DNA of 53,522 nt from Lachnospiraceae bacterium (GCA_024680055.1 JAILCP010000010.1:1-53522), one strand, 5' to 3'. Shown: positions 7,901-15,986, counted from the stretch's first letter. Notes: a model not told the origin generated them from the letters alone. A program made the numbers and translations.

Positions 7901-9769
7901 ATGACAAAGAAACAAAGGAAGGTTCTGATTCGAATTATTATTTCGGCAATCCTTCTTATCATTGTAAAATTACTGCCGGTGAAAGGCCCGGTGGAAATTG
8001 TGTTATATATGATACCGTATCTGGTGATCGGATACGATATCCTAAAAAAGGCGGCCCTTGGAATTATTCACGGCCAGGTATTTGATGAGTGCTTTTTGAT
8101 GGCAGTTGCCACGGTGGGTGCTATGGCTCTTGGAGAATACGTGGAGGCAGCAGCGGTTATGTTGTTTTATCAGATGGGAGAATTATTCCAGAGTTACGCT
8201 GTTGGTAAAAGCAGAAAGAATATTACAGCCCTGATGGACATTCGCCCGGACTATGCTAACCTGGAAGTGGATGGCAAGGTGGAAACCGTGGATCCGGATG
8301 ATGTGGAAGTGGGAAGTATCATTTTGGTACAGCCGGGAGAAAAGGTACCTCTTGACGGTGTGGTAAGAGAGGGAAATGCATCCCTTGATACCGGTGCCCT
8401 TACCGGCGAAAGCGTTCCGCGTGAGGTAAAAGAAGGCGATGAAGTCATCAGCGGATGCGTGAATTTAAATGGTGTGCTTCGTATTGAAACCACCAAAGAA
8501 TTTGAAGAATCAACGGTTTCCAAGATTCTGGACATGGTGGAAAACTCCAGCATGAAAAAGGCAAGAATGGAGAATTTTATCACCAGATTTGCGAAGTACT
8601 ATACGCCGGCGGTGTGTTTTGGCGCCTTGGCCATTGCATTTTTACCGCCCCTTGTAAATATTCTTATGGGAAATGATCCGTTGTGGTCACAGTGGATTAT
8701 CCGTGCATTGACCACCCTTGTAATCAGTTGCCCGTGTGCCCTTGTAATCTCCATTCCCCTTAGCTTTTTTGGTGGAATCGGCGGTGCCAGTGCCAACGGA
8801 ATTCTGGTAAAAGGATCCAATTACCTTGAAATGTTGTCAAAGACAAAGTACCTTGTGTGCGATAAGACAGGTACTCTTACCAAGGGTGTATTTGAGGTGA
8901 CAGAGATTTGCCCTTCACAGGGTGGTTCAAAGGATGAGCTTTTAAAGGTTGCAGCCTATGCAGAAAGTTATTCCAATCATCCAATCAGTAAAAGTCTGAA
9001 AAACGCCTATGCAAAAGACATTGTTGCAGAAGAGGTAAAGGATGTGGAAGAAATCAGTGGCCGAGGGGTAAAAGCCAATGTTTTTGGAAAACAGGTGGCT
9101 GTTGGAAACAGCAAGTTGATGGAAGAATTATCCCTTGTTCCTGCAGTGCCGCAAAAGGTAGGAACAGAAATTCATGTGGCATGTGACGGTGTGTACCAGG
9201 GTTACATTTTGATCTCAGATGTGATAAAATCAACTGCAAAGACAGCAGTTACGCGTCTTAAAAATCGCGGCGTGAAACGTGTGATTATGCTTACCGGAGA
9301 CAGTAAAAAGGTAGCGGATGCAGTGGCAAAAGAACTGGGAATCAATGATGTGCGTAGTGAACTTTTACCGGGCGACAAGGTGGAAGAAGTGGAAAGAATC
9401 CTTGCTGCCAAAGGAAAAGGGGAATATGTGGCCTTTGTTGGTGATGGAATCAACGATGCACCTGTTTTATCCCGAGTGGATCTTGGTATTGCCATGGGCG
9501 CCATGGGTTCGGATGCGGCCATTGAGGCTGCGGATATTGTGCTGATGGATGACGATCCGGGGAAAATTGCCTTGGCTATGGAGATTTCCAAGAAAACCCT
9601 TGCCATTGTTCATCAGAATATTGTATTTTCCCTTTTTATCAAGTTTGGATGTCTGGCACTTGGAGCCATCGGATATGTAAATATGTGGTGGGCGATTTTT
9701 GCCGACGTTGGAGTCATGGTTCTTGCGGTACTCAATGCCACACGTGCGCTGGTGTATAAACGAGGATAA
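7901..9769 (+). CDS. P1B-type heavy-metal ATPase (Zn/Cd/Pb exporter, CadA/ZntA-like)
   Basis: The 622-residue membrane pump couples ATP hydrolysis to metal export. The actuator TGES motif lies in GALTGESVPREV, the ion-binding CPC in ISCPCALVISIP, the phosphorylated Asp in CDKTGTLTKG, the P1B-specific HP in SNHPISKS, and the hinge in GDGINDAPVL. Eight transmembrane helices are expected: two pairs before the actuator, one pair around CPC and a final pair near the C-terminus. It starts without an N-terminal HMA domain, which is encoded separately just upstream. The CPC motif plus the HMA type favour Zn, Cd or Pb over copper. A metal-sensing repressor gene follows after 5 bases. Confidence 0.92.
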   Translation: MTKKQRKVLIRIIISAILLIIVKLLPVKGPVEIVLYMIPYLVIGYDILKKAALGIIHGQVFDECFLMAVATVGAMALGEYVEAAAVMLFYQMGELFQSYAVGKSRKNITALMDIRPDYANLEVDGKVETVDPDDVEVGSIILVQPGEKVPLDGVVREGNASLDTGALTGESVPREVKEGDEVISGCVNLNGVLRIETTKEFEESTVSKILDMVENSSMKKARMENFITRFAKYYTPAVCFGALAIAFLPPLVNILMGNDPLWSQWIIRALTTLVISCPCALVISIPLSFFGGIGGASANGILVKGSNYLEMLSKTKYLVCDKTGTLTKGVFEVTEICPSQGGSKDELLKVAAYAESYSNHPISKSLKNAYAKDIVAEEVKDVEEISGRGVKANVFGKQVAVGNSKLMEELSLVPAVPQKVGTEIHVACDGVYQGYILISDVIKSTAKTAVTRLKNRGVKRVIMLTGDSKKVADAVAKELGINDVRSELLPGDKVEEVERILAAKGKGEYVAFVGDGINDAPVLSRVDLGIAMGAMGSDAAIEAADIVLMDDDPGKIALAMEISKKTLAIVHQNIVFSLFIKFGCLALGAIGYVNMWWAIFADVGVMVLAVLNATRALVYKRG

Positions 9770-9774
9770 AGATT

Positions 9775-10146
9775 ATGGAAAATAAAATAGTACTTCCTCA
9801 CAAACATGGGGACAACGAACAGAAAGTTTTGGCTCATCTGCCGGATGCAGATTCCTGCAGTCAGGTGGCAGAAGCCTTTAAACTGATTAGTGACGGAACA
9901 AGACTTCGTATTGTATGGCTTTTGTGCCACTGCGAAGAGTGCGTGGGAAATGTGGCTGCCGCCATGGAAATGACGGATCAGGCCGTATCTCATCATTTAC
10001 GCCTCTTGAAAAAGAGCGGATTAATTGTCAGCCGACGTGATGGTAAGGAAATTTATTACAAGCTGGCAGATACAAGACAGGCCGCTTTGGTTCATTTGGT
10101 CATTGAAGAAATGCTGGATGTGGTATGTCCATTAGATGAAAAATAA
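9775..10146 (+). CDS. ArsR/SmtB-family metal-responsive repressor
   Basis: A 123-residue winged-helix regulator. The recognition helix is in TDQAVSHHLRLLKKSGLI (67-84), followed by the beta wing RRDGKEIYY. Cys51, Cys53 and Cys56 in CHCEECVGN lie where CadC and ArsR place their alpha-3 metal ligands; Cys28 and Cys118 are further candidates. The alpha-3N type site suggests Cd or Pb sensing. As third gene of the efflux operon it probably represses its own promoter at 7588-7616 and lets go when metal binds. The exact metal is not determinable from sequence. Confidence 0.88.
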   Translation: MENKIVLPHKHGDNEQKVLAHLPDADSCSQVAEAFKLISDGTRLRIVWLLCHCEECVGNVAAAMEMTDQAVSHHLRLLKKSGLIVSRRDGKEIYYKLADTRQAALVHLVIEEMLDVVCPLDEK

Positions 10147-10215
10147 ACTATCCTTTTTTGAAAAATCGTTTTATACTATAGATATGCAGTATAAACAATG
10201 TAAAAGGAGGGTACA

Positions 10216-10656
10216 ATGAGCAAAGACAGTGGATTTATTTCCGAATTTAAAAAGTTTATCCTTCGCGGCAATGTGATGGATATGGCAGTGGGTGTTATTG
10301 TAGGCGGCGCTTTTACCGCAATTGTAACGTCCTTGAATCAGGACATTTTAACACCGCTTTTAGGTTTGTTTGGAGGTACGGATTTTTCTTATCTAACGGT
10401 GAAGATCGGAATGGGGGAAAATGCTCCGGTTCTTCACTATGGCAATTTTATTACAGCAATCATTAACTTTTTAATTACAGCCCTGGTGATTTTCTGCATT
10501 ATTCGTGGAATCAACCATATGGCTGAGAAGGCGAAATCTTTCAAGAAGGAAGAGGAAGTGGCAGCAGAGCCAACGGAAAAGGAGTGTCCTTATTGCTGCT
10601 CCATGATCAACATCAAGGCAACCCGTTGTCCAAATTGCACCTCTGAATTAAAGTAA
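10216..10656 (+). CDS. mscL: Large-conductance mechanosensitive channel MscL with C-terminal zinc ribbon
   Basis: Residues 1-105 are MscL: FKKFILRGNVMDMAVGVIVGGAF forms the amphipathic N-terminus and first membrane helix, and a second helix follows at about 78-97. The channel opens under membrane tension to release solutes during hypo-osmotic shock. After a charged linker, residues 124-141 add a Cys4 zinc-ribbon-like motif (C124, C127, C138, C141) where E. coli MscL has only its helical bundle. The gene has a good AGGAGG site, its own terminator, and no obvious functional link to the metal operon upstream. Confidence 0.93.
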   Translation: MSKDSGFISEFKKFILRGNVMDMAVGVIVGGAFTAIVTSLNQDILTPLLGLFGGTDFSYLTVKIGMGENAPVLHYGNFITAIINFLITALVIFCIIRGINHMAEKAKSFKKEEEVAAEPTEKECPYCCSMINIKATRCPNCTSELK

Positions 10657-10664
10657 GTTATTTT

Positions 10665-10698
10665 AAAACTACCACATACCATATGTGGTAGTTTTTTT
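10665..10698 (+). terminator. Terminator of mscL
   Basis: Perfect 11-bp stem ACTACCACATA / TATGTGGTAGT with a 3-base loop and a run of seven T, 12 bases after the mscL stop. Confidence 0.95.
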
Positions 10699-10708
10699 GA
10701 AAAAATAG

Positions 10709-10737
10709 TTGACATCATAAGAAATCTAAGATATAAT
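10709..10737 (+). promoter_or_regulatory. Consensus promoter of the tRNA-Gly pair
   Basis: TTGACA (10709-10714) and TATAAT (10732-10737) with a 17-base spacer, both perfect matches, as expected for a stable RNA promoter. Confidence 0.92.
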
Positions 10738-10771
10738 GAATTTCGTTGCTGGTTCAGTAACAACAATATAT

Positions 10772-10842
10772 GCGGGTGTAGTTCAATGGTAGAACACCAG
10801 CCTTCCAAGCTGGATACGTGGGTTCGATTCCCATCACCCGCT
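10772..10842 (+). tRNA. tRNA-Gly (anticodon TCC)
   Basis: A 71-base cloverleaf: acceptor GCGGGTG/CACCCGC with discriminator T, D stem GTTC/GAAC, anticodon stem CCAGC/GCTGG around loop CTTCCAA, and T arm TGGGTTCGATTCCCA. Anticodon TCC reads GGA/GGG glycine codons. CCA is not encoded. Confidence 0.97.
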
Positions 10843-10847
10843 TATAT

Positions 10848-10920
10848 GCGCGAGTGGCTCAGTTGGTGGAGTACAACCTTGCCAAGGTTGGGGTCGCGGG
10901 TTCGAGTCCCGTCTCGCGCT
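10848..10920 (+). tRNA. tRNA-Gly (anticodon GCC)
   Basis: A 73-base cloverleaf: acceptor GCGCGAG/CTCGCGC with discriminator T, anticodon stem CAACC/GGTTG around loop TTGCCAA, and T arm GCGGGTTCGAGTCCCGT. Anticodon GCC reads GGC/GGT. It sits 5 bases after the first tRNA-Gly, so both are cut from one transcript. Confidence 0.97.
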
Positions 10921-10937
10921 CTACAAGTAATCATAGT

Positions 10938-10986
10938 GAATGTCTTATTTTAATTTTAACGAATTATAATAGGCATTCTTTTTTTT
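10938..10986 (+). terminator. Terminator of the tRNA operon
   Basis: GAATGTCTTATT pairs imperfectly with AATAGGCATTC over a long AT-rich loop and is followed by a T-run. Confidence 0.75.
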
Positions 10987-11020
10987 CGGAATTTTTGAAA
11001 TGACTTTAGCTTTAAGTTAA

Positions 11021-11033
11021 TTAATGCTATACT
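11021..11033 (+). promoter_or_regulatory. Extended -10 promoter of the first yitT-like gene
   Basis: TGCTATACT (11025-11033) is an extended -10 element; no good -35 is seen. It lies 40 bases before the start codon. Confidence 0.5.
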
Positions 11034-11072
11034 TTATTTCGAGTAGGGTTTGTTTTATAAGGAGGAAAAAGA

Positions 11073-11954
11073 ATGAACAAAAAGGCAGTTGGTAACATTA
11101 TTTTAAGCTACATCCTGATGACAATCGGTAGTCTTATTTATTCCGTAGGAGTATCCATTTTCGTGGATCCTTACAATCTGGCTCCCGGTGGAATTACCGG
11201 TGTAGGTATTATTATTGCATCGTTATTACATGCAAAAACAGGTACTGTGATCTTCTGCATCAACTTACCGATTCTCATCTTTGGTACTTGGAGATTTGGT
11301 TTGAAGTTCATTATCTCTACCTTATATGTAACCACCATTTCATCTGCCATGATGAACGGAATTGCAGATTACATCATGCCGGTAATCGGACTGGTGACAG
11401 AAGATGTTTTAATCGCAGGAGCAGCCGGCGGAGCTTTTATGGCAATTGGTATGGCAATGATTTTCAAACAGGGTGGAACCACCGGTGGATCGGATATTAT
11501 TGTAAGAGCATTGCGTCAGAAATATCCACATATTAAGACCGGTAAGATTTACCTTATTACAGATACCATGGTTATTATCTGTTCTGTAATTGCCTTCCAC
11601 AACTTAGAGCGTGGTCTTTATGCAGCAGTAGTAGTTATTGTAACCAACTTTGTTTTGGATATGTTTTTATATAGCGGCGACGGTGCCAAGCTGGTATATA
11701 TTATCAGTGATAACATTGAAGCCATTGCAGCCAGAGTTATGAATGAGTTGGAACTGGGAGCAACCTACATCAACGGCGTAGGCGCTTACACCAATGAGGA
11801 AAAAAAGGTCCTTATGGTTGTTGCAAAAGCATCCCAATACGCACAAATTCGTGACGTGGTTCGTGAAGAAGACAAGGATTCTTTTGTAATTGTATCCGGT
11901 GCCAGTGAAGTATTTGGTTATGGATACAAAGACATTTTTACCATGGATATTTAA
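11073..11954 (+). CDS. YitT-family membrane protein (DUF161 plus DUF2179)
   Basis: A 293-residue integral membrane protein of the YitT family. About five hydrophobic helices fill residues 8-200 (DUF161 repeats, including FVDPYNLAPGGITGVG and MIFKQGGTTGGSDII), and a soluble C-terminal DUF2179 domain (about 215-285) follows with GATYINGVGAYTNEEKKVL. No substrate is established for the family; transport or small-ligand sensing has been proposed. A clear terminator closes the gene. A paralogue with the same architecture is at 15115-15975. Confidence 0.85.
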   Translation: MNKKAVGNIILSYILMTIGSLIYSVGVSIFVDPYNLAPGGITGVGIIIASLLHAKTGTVIFCINLPILIFGTWRFGLKFIISTLYVTTISSAMMNGIADYIMPVIGLVTEDVLIAGAAGGAFMAIGMAMIFKQGGTTGGSDIIVRALRQKYPHIKTGKIYLITDTMVIICSVIAFHNLERGLYAAVVVIVTNFVLDMFLYSGDGAKLVYIISDNIEAIAARVMNELELGATYINGVGAYTNEEKKVLMVVAKASQYAQIRDVVREEDKDSFVIVSGASEVFGYGYKDIFTMDI

Positions 11955-11965
11955 ATAGAGCTTAT

Positions 11966-12003
11966 GACCATTGTATCGTTTTGGGTGCAATGGTCTTTTT
12001 TTA
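11966..12003 (+). terminator. Terminator of the first yitT-like gene
   Basis: GACCATTG / CAATGGTC stem with a 14-base loop and a run of seven T. Confidence 0.85.
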
Positions 12004-12040
12004 TGGTTTTTTGTCAAGAGTCGGTGTAAATTAGAAAATG

Positions 12041-12073
12041 ACCGGGAATGAGTATTTTCATTCCTGGTTTTTC
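12041..12073. terminator. Second hairpin with T-run after yitT
   Basis: ACCGGGAATGA pairs with TCATTCCTGGT (one mismatch), loop of 6, followed by TTTTT. It could be a back-up terminator or an end of the inserted DNA that follows. Confidence 0.45.
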
Positions 12074-12092
12074 ATTTGTCTTTTAACCGGAA

Positions 12093-12223
12093 AATCCTTA
12101 TATGGCTTGTCTACTTATTTATCTGCATGAAAAGCAGGCGTCAAGGCCTTGCCTTTTAGGTGCTTTGCAGCCTTGACACCTGCTTTCTATGCAGATTCGT
12201 ATTAAACAAGCCATATAAGGATT
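12093..12223. repeat. 131-nt imperfect inverted repeat (possible MITE or long hairpin)
   Basis: The outer arms AATCCTTATATGGCTTGT (12093-12110) and its exact reverse complement (12206-12223) are 18 bp. Inside, TCTGCAT, AAAGCAGG and GTCAAGGC on the left each recur as reverse complements on the right, leaving a loop of about 22 bases. No gene fits in it. It lies against the end of an ISL3 transposase remnant. It could be a miniature inverted-repeat element, an IS-derived end structure, or a transcribed long hairpin; copies elsewhere in the genome would decide. Confidence 0.7.
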
Positions 12224-12568
12224 AGTTTGCATCTATGATGCAGTTGCCAGATCAGAAGATTGCTGTAGCATAACTTCCAAGTCGATTGAAGTATTTTAGG
12301 TTTAGATGGATGAATTTCTTTTTGTATTCTTTTGCAAACGTTTTCTAAAGCCCAAGAGATATAGCGAACCACATGAAACTTATTTATTACGATAGTAGCG
12401 TTAGGGAGAAAAGTTTCAGCAAGATTCCGATATACTTGATTCATGTCCATAACAAAATATTTTACCGCTTTTCTGTTTGGAAAACTTTTCAGGTACTCCT
12501 GCAATTGGTATTGTATTCGGGAAGGTAATATATCTAATACCTGGTGAGCTTGAGGGTTCGTAAGAACA
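12224..12568 (-). pseudogene. ISL3-family transposase, internal fragment
   Basis: On the minus strand a frame reads NPQAHQVLDILPSR, then LQEYLKSFPNRKAVKYFVMDMN, then FLPNATIVINKFHVVRYISWALENV. These match the DDE core of ISL3 transposases, with the catalytic Asp in FVMDMN and the typical DKFH-like segment here NKFH. Only about 110 of the usual 400 or so residues are left. The N-terminal part is replaced by a 51-bp repeat array and the C-terminal part stops near a 131-nt inverted repeat, so both ends are lost and the gene cannot work. Confidence 0.8.
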
Positions 12569-12874
12569 GCCTGGAGTCTTTCTGACTTTCAAAAACCCCA
12601 GACCGCCTCCAGCTAAGGAGCTTGGAGTCGTTCTGATTTTTAAAATCTCCAGACCGCCTCCAGCTAAGGATCCTGGAGTCGTTCTGACTTTTAAAATCTC
12701 CAGACCGCCTCCAAGAAAGGATCCTGGAGTCGTTCTGACTTCTAAAATCGCTAGACCGCCTCCGCCCAAGCCCCCTGGAGTCGTTCTGCCTTTCAAAAAC
12801 CTCAGACCGCCTCCAGCTAAGCCGCCTGGAGTCGTTCTGCCTTTCAAAATCACCAGACCGCCTCCGAGTAAGCC
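12569..12874. repeat. Six tandem 51-bp repeats
   Basis: Units begin at 12569, 12620, 12671, 12722, 12773 and 12824, each exactly 51 bp, with a conserved core CTGGAGTCGTTCTG...AGACCGCCTCC. Because 51 is 17 codons, reading frames repeat as 17-residue peptides on both strands: minus strand LSWRRSGDFKSQNDSRI-like or GGGLEILKVRTTPGS-like, plus strand PGVVLTFKISRPPP-like. No frame has a convincing start with a ribosome site, so I do not call a gene. A degenerate CCCAAGCCG tail follows to 12897. Confidence 0.9.
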
Positions 12875-13025
12875 ACCCAAGCCGCCCAAGCCCCCTCAAA
12901 GTCGCCGATCCATTTTTATTGCAGTTAATCTTTACTGTAACTTCAGCTGAACATCTTTTCATGTTCAACTACCATTCACATTGGATGGATAAGATGTACC
13001 CATAGTAAAGAAAGGAGAGACACTT
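12875..13025. other. Intergenic region upstream of the Cthe_2159-type lipoprotein gene
   Basis: It contains a 7-bp inverted repeat TGAACAT / ATGTTCA with a 6-base loop (12948-12967) and an AAAGGAGAG ribosome site just before 13026. I see no convincing sigma-A promoter. The inverted repeat could be an operator or a small mRNA hairpin. Confidence 0.4.
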
Positions 13026-14966
13026 ATGAAAAATGGAAAGAAAATCGTGTTGGCATTGTTATTGGTGCTGACCATGAGTATAGGATTATTATCAGGCTGC
13101 GGTTCAACCGACAGCAGTAAAAAAGAAACCACTGCAACGGCAGAGGCAACAAGTTCCACAGATTCAGCAACTATGCCGGAAGTCACCTGGGCAACAGAGC
13201 CAAAAGAAGGTGACGCCATTGATGAAGAGGTGGATGTGACGGTTACTTTTAATAACGATGAAATTGAAGTAACCGGAGACAATGCCAAATCCATGACATC
13301 GGTAAAAGACACCACACTTACCATTACAAAGGCAGGAACCTATGTAATCAGTGGTACGCTAAAGGATGGACGTATTGTTGTGGATACCGAAGATGAAGAA
13401 AAGGTAAAAATCATTTTAAACGGTGTGATGTTAAGTAATGATTCCACCAGCGCAGTATACGTGGTAAGTGCACCGAAGGAAGTGATTTTGTCAGCAAATA
13501 AGAATTCTGTAAATATTATCTCAGACGGAGAAGAATACGATGAGTCTGACGAGAGTGGCGCAGCAATTTATGCAAAAGATGATTTGCAACTTAGCGGAAA
13601 AGGATCCTTATATGTAACAGGTAACTATAAAAAGGGTATCGTAAGTAAAGATGATCTTCATATTAAGAATCTTTCACTGTACGTCAAAGCCGACGACGAT
13701 GCCATCCGTGGCAAAGACTCTGTTTCTGTGGAAAACGCATATATCTACGCAGAGGCAGAGCAGGACGGAATTAGAAGCAGTAATGAAACAGACACCGAAA
13801 AAGGTGATATTGAAATTACCGATTCTGAAATTTATCTCACAGTAAAGCAGGATGGAATCCAGTCTGTGAGAAATCTTACCCTTACCAATACAAAGGCAGT
13901 CATTGATGCCCAGGGTGAAGAAACCAAGAGCACAGAAACCAAGAGCTCAGAAACCAAGAGCTCAGAAACCAAGAGTACGGAAAATAAGAGTACAGACACA
14001 GCAAAAGAGAGTAGTACAGAGAGCAGTTCAGGTAGTGACAGTTCCTCTACCACAGGAGATCTTGGAGAATTAAAATCACAAGGTGGTATGGGACAGAAAC
14101 CTGGTAACGGTGAAAAACCAAGCGGTGGCGGAGGACCAAAAAATGGAGAAAAACCGGACGACAGCCAGATGCCGCAAAACGGAGAAAAACCGGACGATAG
14201 TCAGATGCCTGAAAATGGAGAAAAACCGGAGGATGGCCAGATGCCGGAAGGCAATCAGAATGCGGAAGGCGGACAGGATAATCCAATGGCAGAATTTGAC
14301 AGTCAGGGAACCAGCTCACAGGGACTTCAGGCAGTGGGAACCATGACAGTAACCGGTGGAAATATTACCATCTTAGACAGTACAGAAGGACTTGAGGCTT
14401 CTAAGATTGTGGTGGAAGATGCAACCTTCCATATTACAGCAACCGATGATGGAATCAACGCAGCAACAGATGATTCCTCTGTAACACCAACCTTTATTAT
14501 GAACAGTGGATACATTGTAATTAGTGCAGAGGGTGATGGTGTTGATACCAATGGCGATGCTACCATTAAGGGAGGTACCTTATTAATCTATGGACCTACC
14601 AATGGAGGAAACGGTGCCTTGGATTACGATTCAGGATTTAAGGTAGAAGAGGGAGCAACTGTTTTGGCAGTGGGAAGTTCCGGAATGGCTCAGGGATTCT
14701 CAGAAAGCAGTGCAAGTCTTGAATTTACCTGCGATGTGGAGGCAGGAGATATCATGAGTATCCAAGATTCTGACGGAAATGTGGTATGTACCTTCGAAGC
14801 ACCGAAGAATTACCAGTGTGTAGTATTTACATCACCGGATATTACAAAGGGTGAAGAATACACCGTATATACCGGCGGAAGCGTGGACGGTGACAATACA
14901 GACGGTATTTATGAAGATGGAAGTTACAAAGGCGGAAGCACCATCGGAACCGTTACAGCAAAATAG
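13026..14966 (+). CDS. Secreted lipoprotein with Cthe_2159-type carbohydrate-binding beta-helix
   Basis: A 646-residue surface lipoprotein. The signal peptide ends in LLSGC (lipidated Cys25), then a Ser/Thr/Glu-rich stalk. Residues about 60-300 and 440-640 carry repeated SxKDDLxI and DAIRGKDSVxV-like strands typical of the Cthe_2159 family (a polygalacturonate-binding beta-helix in Clostridium thermocellum). Between them is a disordered insert (about 298-435): first TKSSE repeats, then NGEKPDDSQMP repeats. Pectin or other glycan binding, or adhesion, is plausible. It has its own terminator and no carbohydrate genes beside it. Confidence 0.75.
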   Translation: MKNGKKIVLALLLVLTMSIGLLSGCGSTDSSKKETTATAEATSSTDSATMPEVTWATEPKEGDAIDEEVDVTVTFNNDEIEVTGDNAKSMTSVKDTTLTITKAGTYVISGTLKDGRIVVDTEDEEKVKIILNGVMLSNDSTSAVYVVSAPKEVILSANKNSVNIISDGEEYDESDESGAAIYAKDDLQLSGKGSLYVTGNYKKGIVSKDDLHIKNLSLYVKADDDAIRGKDSVSVENAYIYAEAEQDGIRSSNETDTEKGDIEITDSEIYLTVKQDGIQSVRNLTLTNTKAVIDAQGEETKSTETKSSETKSSETKSTENKSTDTAKESSTESSSGSDSSSTTGDLGELKSQGGMGQKPGNGEKPSGGGGPKNGEKPDDSQMPQNGEKPDDSQMPENGEKPEDGQMPEGNQNAEGGQDNPMAEFDSQGTSSQGLQAVGTMTVTGGNITILDSTEGLEASKIVVEDATFHITATDDGINAATDDSSVTPTFIMNSGYIVISAEGDGVDTNGDATIKGGTLLIYGPTNGGNGALDYDSGFKVEEGATVLAVGSSGMAQGFSESSASLEFTCDVEAGDIMSIQDSDGNVVCTFEAPKNYQCVVFTSPDITKGEEYTVYTGGSVDGDNTDGIYEDGSYKGGSTIGTVTAK

Positions 14967-14997
14967 CTTTTTCATAAGACTCCTAACTATAGATGAG

Positions 14998-15034
14998 GGA
15001 ACCTTCGGATGAAATGTCCGAAGGTTCCTTTTTT
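14998..15034 (+). terminator. Terminator of the lipoprotein gene
   Basis: Perfect 12-bp stem GGAACCTTCGGA / TCCGAAGGTTCC, 7-base loop, T-run. Confidence 0.95.
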
Positions 15035-15054
15035 GATTTTTTTAAACAAAAGTA

Positions 15055-15083
15055 GTGCAAAGGTTAAAAAATTATGATATAGT
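15055..15083 (+). promoter_or_regulatory. Extended -10 promoter of the second yitT-like gene
   Basis: GTGCAA (weak -35), 17 bases, then TATAGT at 15078-15083 preceded by TGA, an extended -10. Confidence 0.55.
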
Positions 15084-15114
15084 GTGTAGCGGTGTATAAA
15101 GGAAAGGAGAAGCT

Positions 15115-15975
15115 ATGAGTAAGCAATTAAAGAATCAGCTGAAAACCATGTTGATGGTTATTATAGGAAATATGATTTATGCAGTGGGCATTCAGATTTT
15201 TTTGGTGCCGTCCAATATTGTAACAGCCGGAGCCACAGGTCTTGGATTAATTGTGACCAACATTATTCCGGTGAAGTTATCTTATGCAATTTTGGTTATT
15301 AATATTGTGTTATTGCTGTTGGGACTGTTATTTTTGGGGAAAGAGTTTGCAATTAACAGTTTGGTAGGAAGTTTATCTTATCCGATAGAACTTATGATTG
15401 TGGAAAGGGTTCTTGGAAATGTGGTTTTAACAAAAGATCCTCTTTTGTGTACAATTTTCCTTGGCCTGAGCGTAGGTATCTCCCTTGGAATTATTATTCA
15501 TGCAGGAGCGTCTTCGGGAGGAATGGATATTCCGCCGATTATTGTGAATCGATTATTTAAGATTCCGGTATCTGTAAGTATGTATGCCTTTGACGGATTG
15601 ATTGTGGTTGGATTGATTCAGTTTTATGACGCAGAGTCTATTTTATACGGAATTGTCCTGGTACTTACCTATACCATTGTATTGGATAAATGTCTGATGA
15701 TGGGATCAAGCAGGGTAGAGGTCAAGATTGTAAGCCAAAAGACAGAGGAAATCAAAAAGGCCATTCTGGAAAACATGGATCGTGGAGCAACTTTGATTTC
15801 TGCAAGAGGCGGATACAACGACGAACAGTTTGATATGATTTACACCGTAATTTCAAACAGGGAATTAAATAAGCTGGAAAAACTGGTAAAAGACATCGAT
15901 GAAGAATGTTTCCTTACCGTAAGTAAGGCAACGGAAGTACGAGGTCGAGGATTTACCTTAGATAAACAATATTAA
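15115..15975 (+). CDS. YitT-family membrane protein (second paralogue)
   Basis: A 286-residue protein with the same plan as the gene at 11073: about five membrane helices including FLVPSNIVTAGATGLGL and IHAGASSGGMDIPP, then a DUF2179 domain with GATLISARGGYNDEQ. Function is unknown as for the family. It has its own promoter and ends at a bidirectional terminator shared with the convergent operon. The two paralogues bracket the insertion-scarred stretch and the lipoprotein gene. Confidence 0.85.
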   Translation: MSKQLKNQLKTMLMVIIGNMIYAVGIQIFLVPSNIVTAGATGLGLIVTNIIPVKLSYAILVINIVLLLLGLLFLGKEFAINSLVGSLSYPIELMIVERVLGNVVLTKDPLLCTIFLGLSVGISLGIIIHAGASSGGMDIPPIIVNRLFKIPVSVSMYAFDGLIVVGLIQFYDAESILYGIVLVLTYTIVLDKCLMMGSSRVEVKIVSQKTEEIKKAILENMDRGATLISARGGYNDEQFDMIYTVISNRELNKLEKLVKDIDEECFLTVSKATEVRGRGFTLDKQY

Positions 15976-15986
15976 GTAAAAAGAAA

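Noticed and set aside
9202..9606. Antisense frame of 134 codons in the metal ATPase gene
   Set aside because: It mirrors a strongly conserved P-type ATPase frame and encodes nothing recognisable.
10818..11003. A 61-codon frame across the tRNA genes
   Set aside because: It lies within two clear tRNA-Gly genes and their terminator.
12569..12874. CRISPR array
   Set aside because: Units are contiguous with no unique spacers, and no cas genes are nearby.
12416..12968. Long minus-strand frames of 144 and 157 codons over the 51-bp repeats
   Set aside because: They stay open because the repeat length is a multiple of three, no ribosome site precedes them, and their ends run out of frame into the ISL3 remnant.
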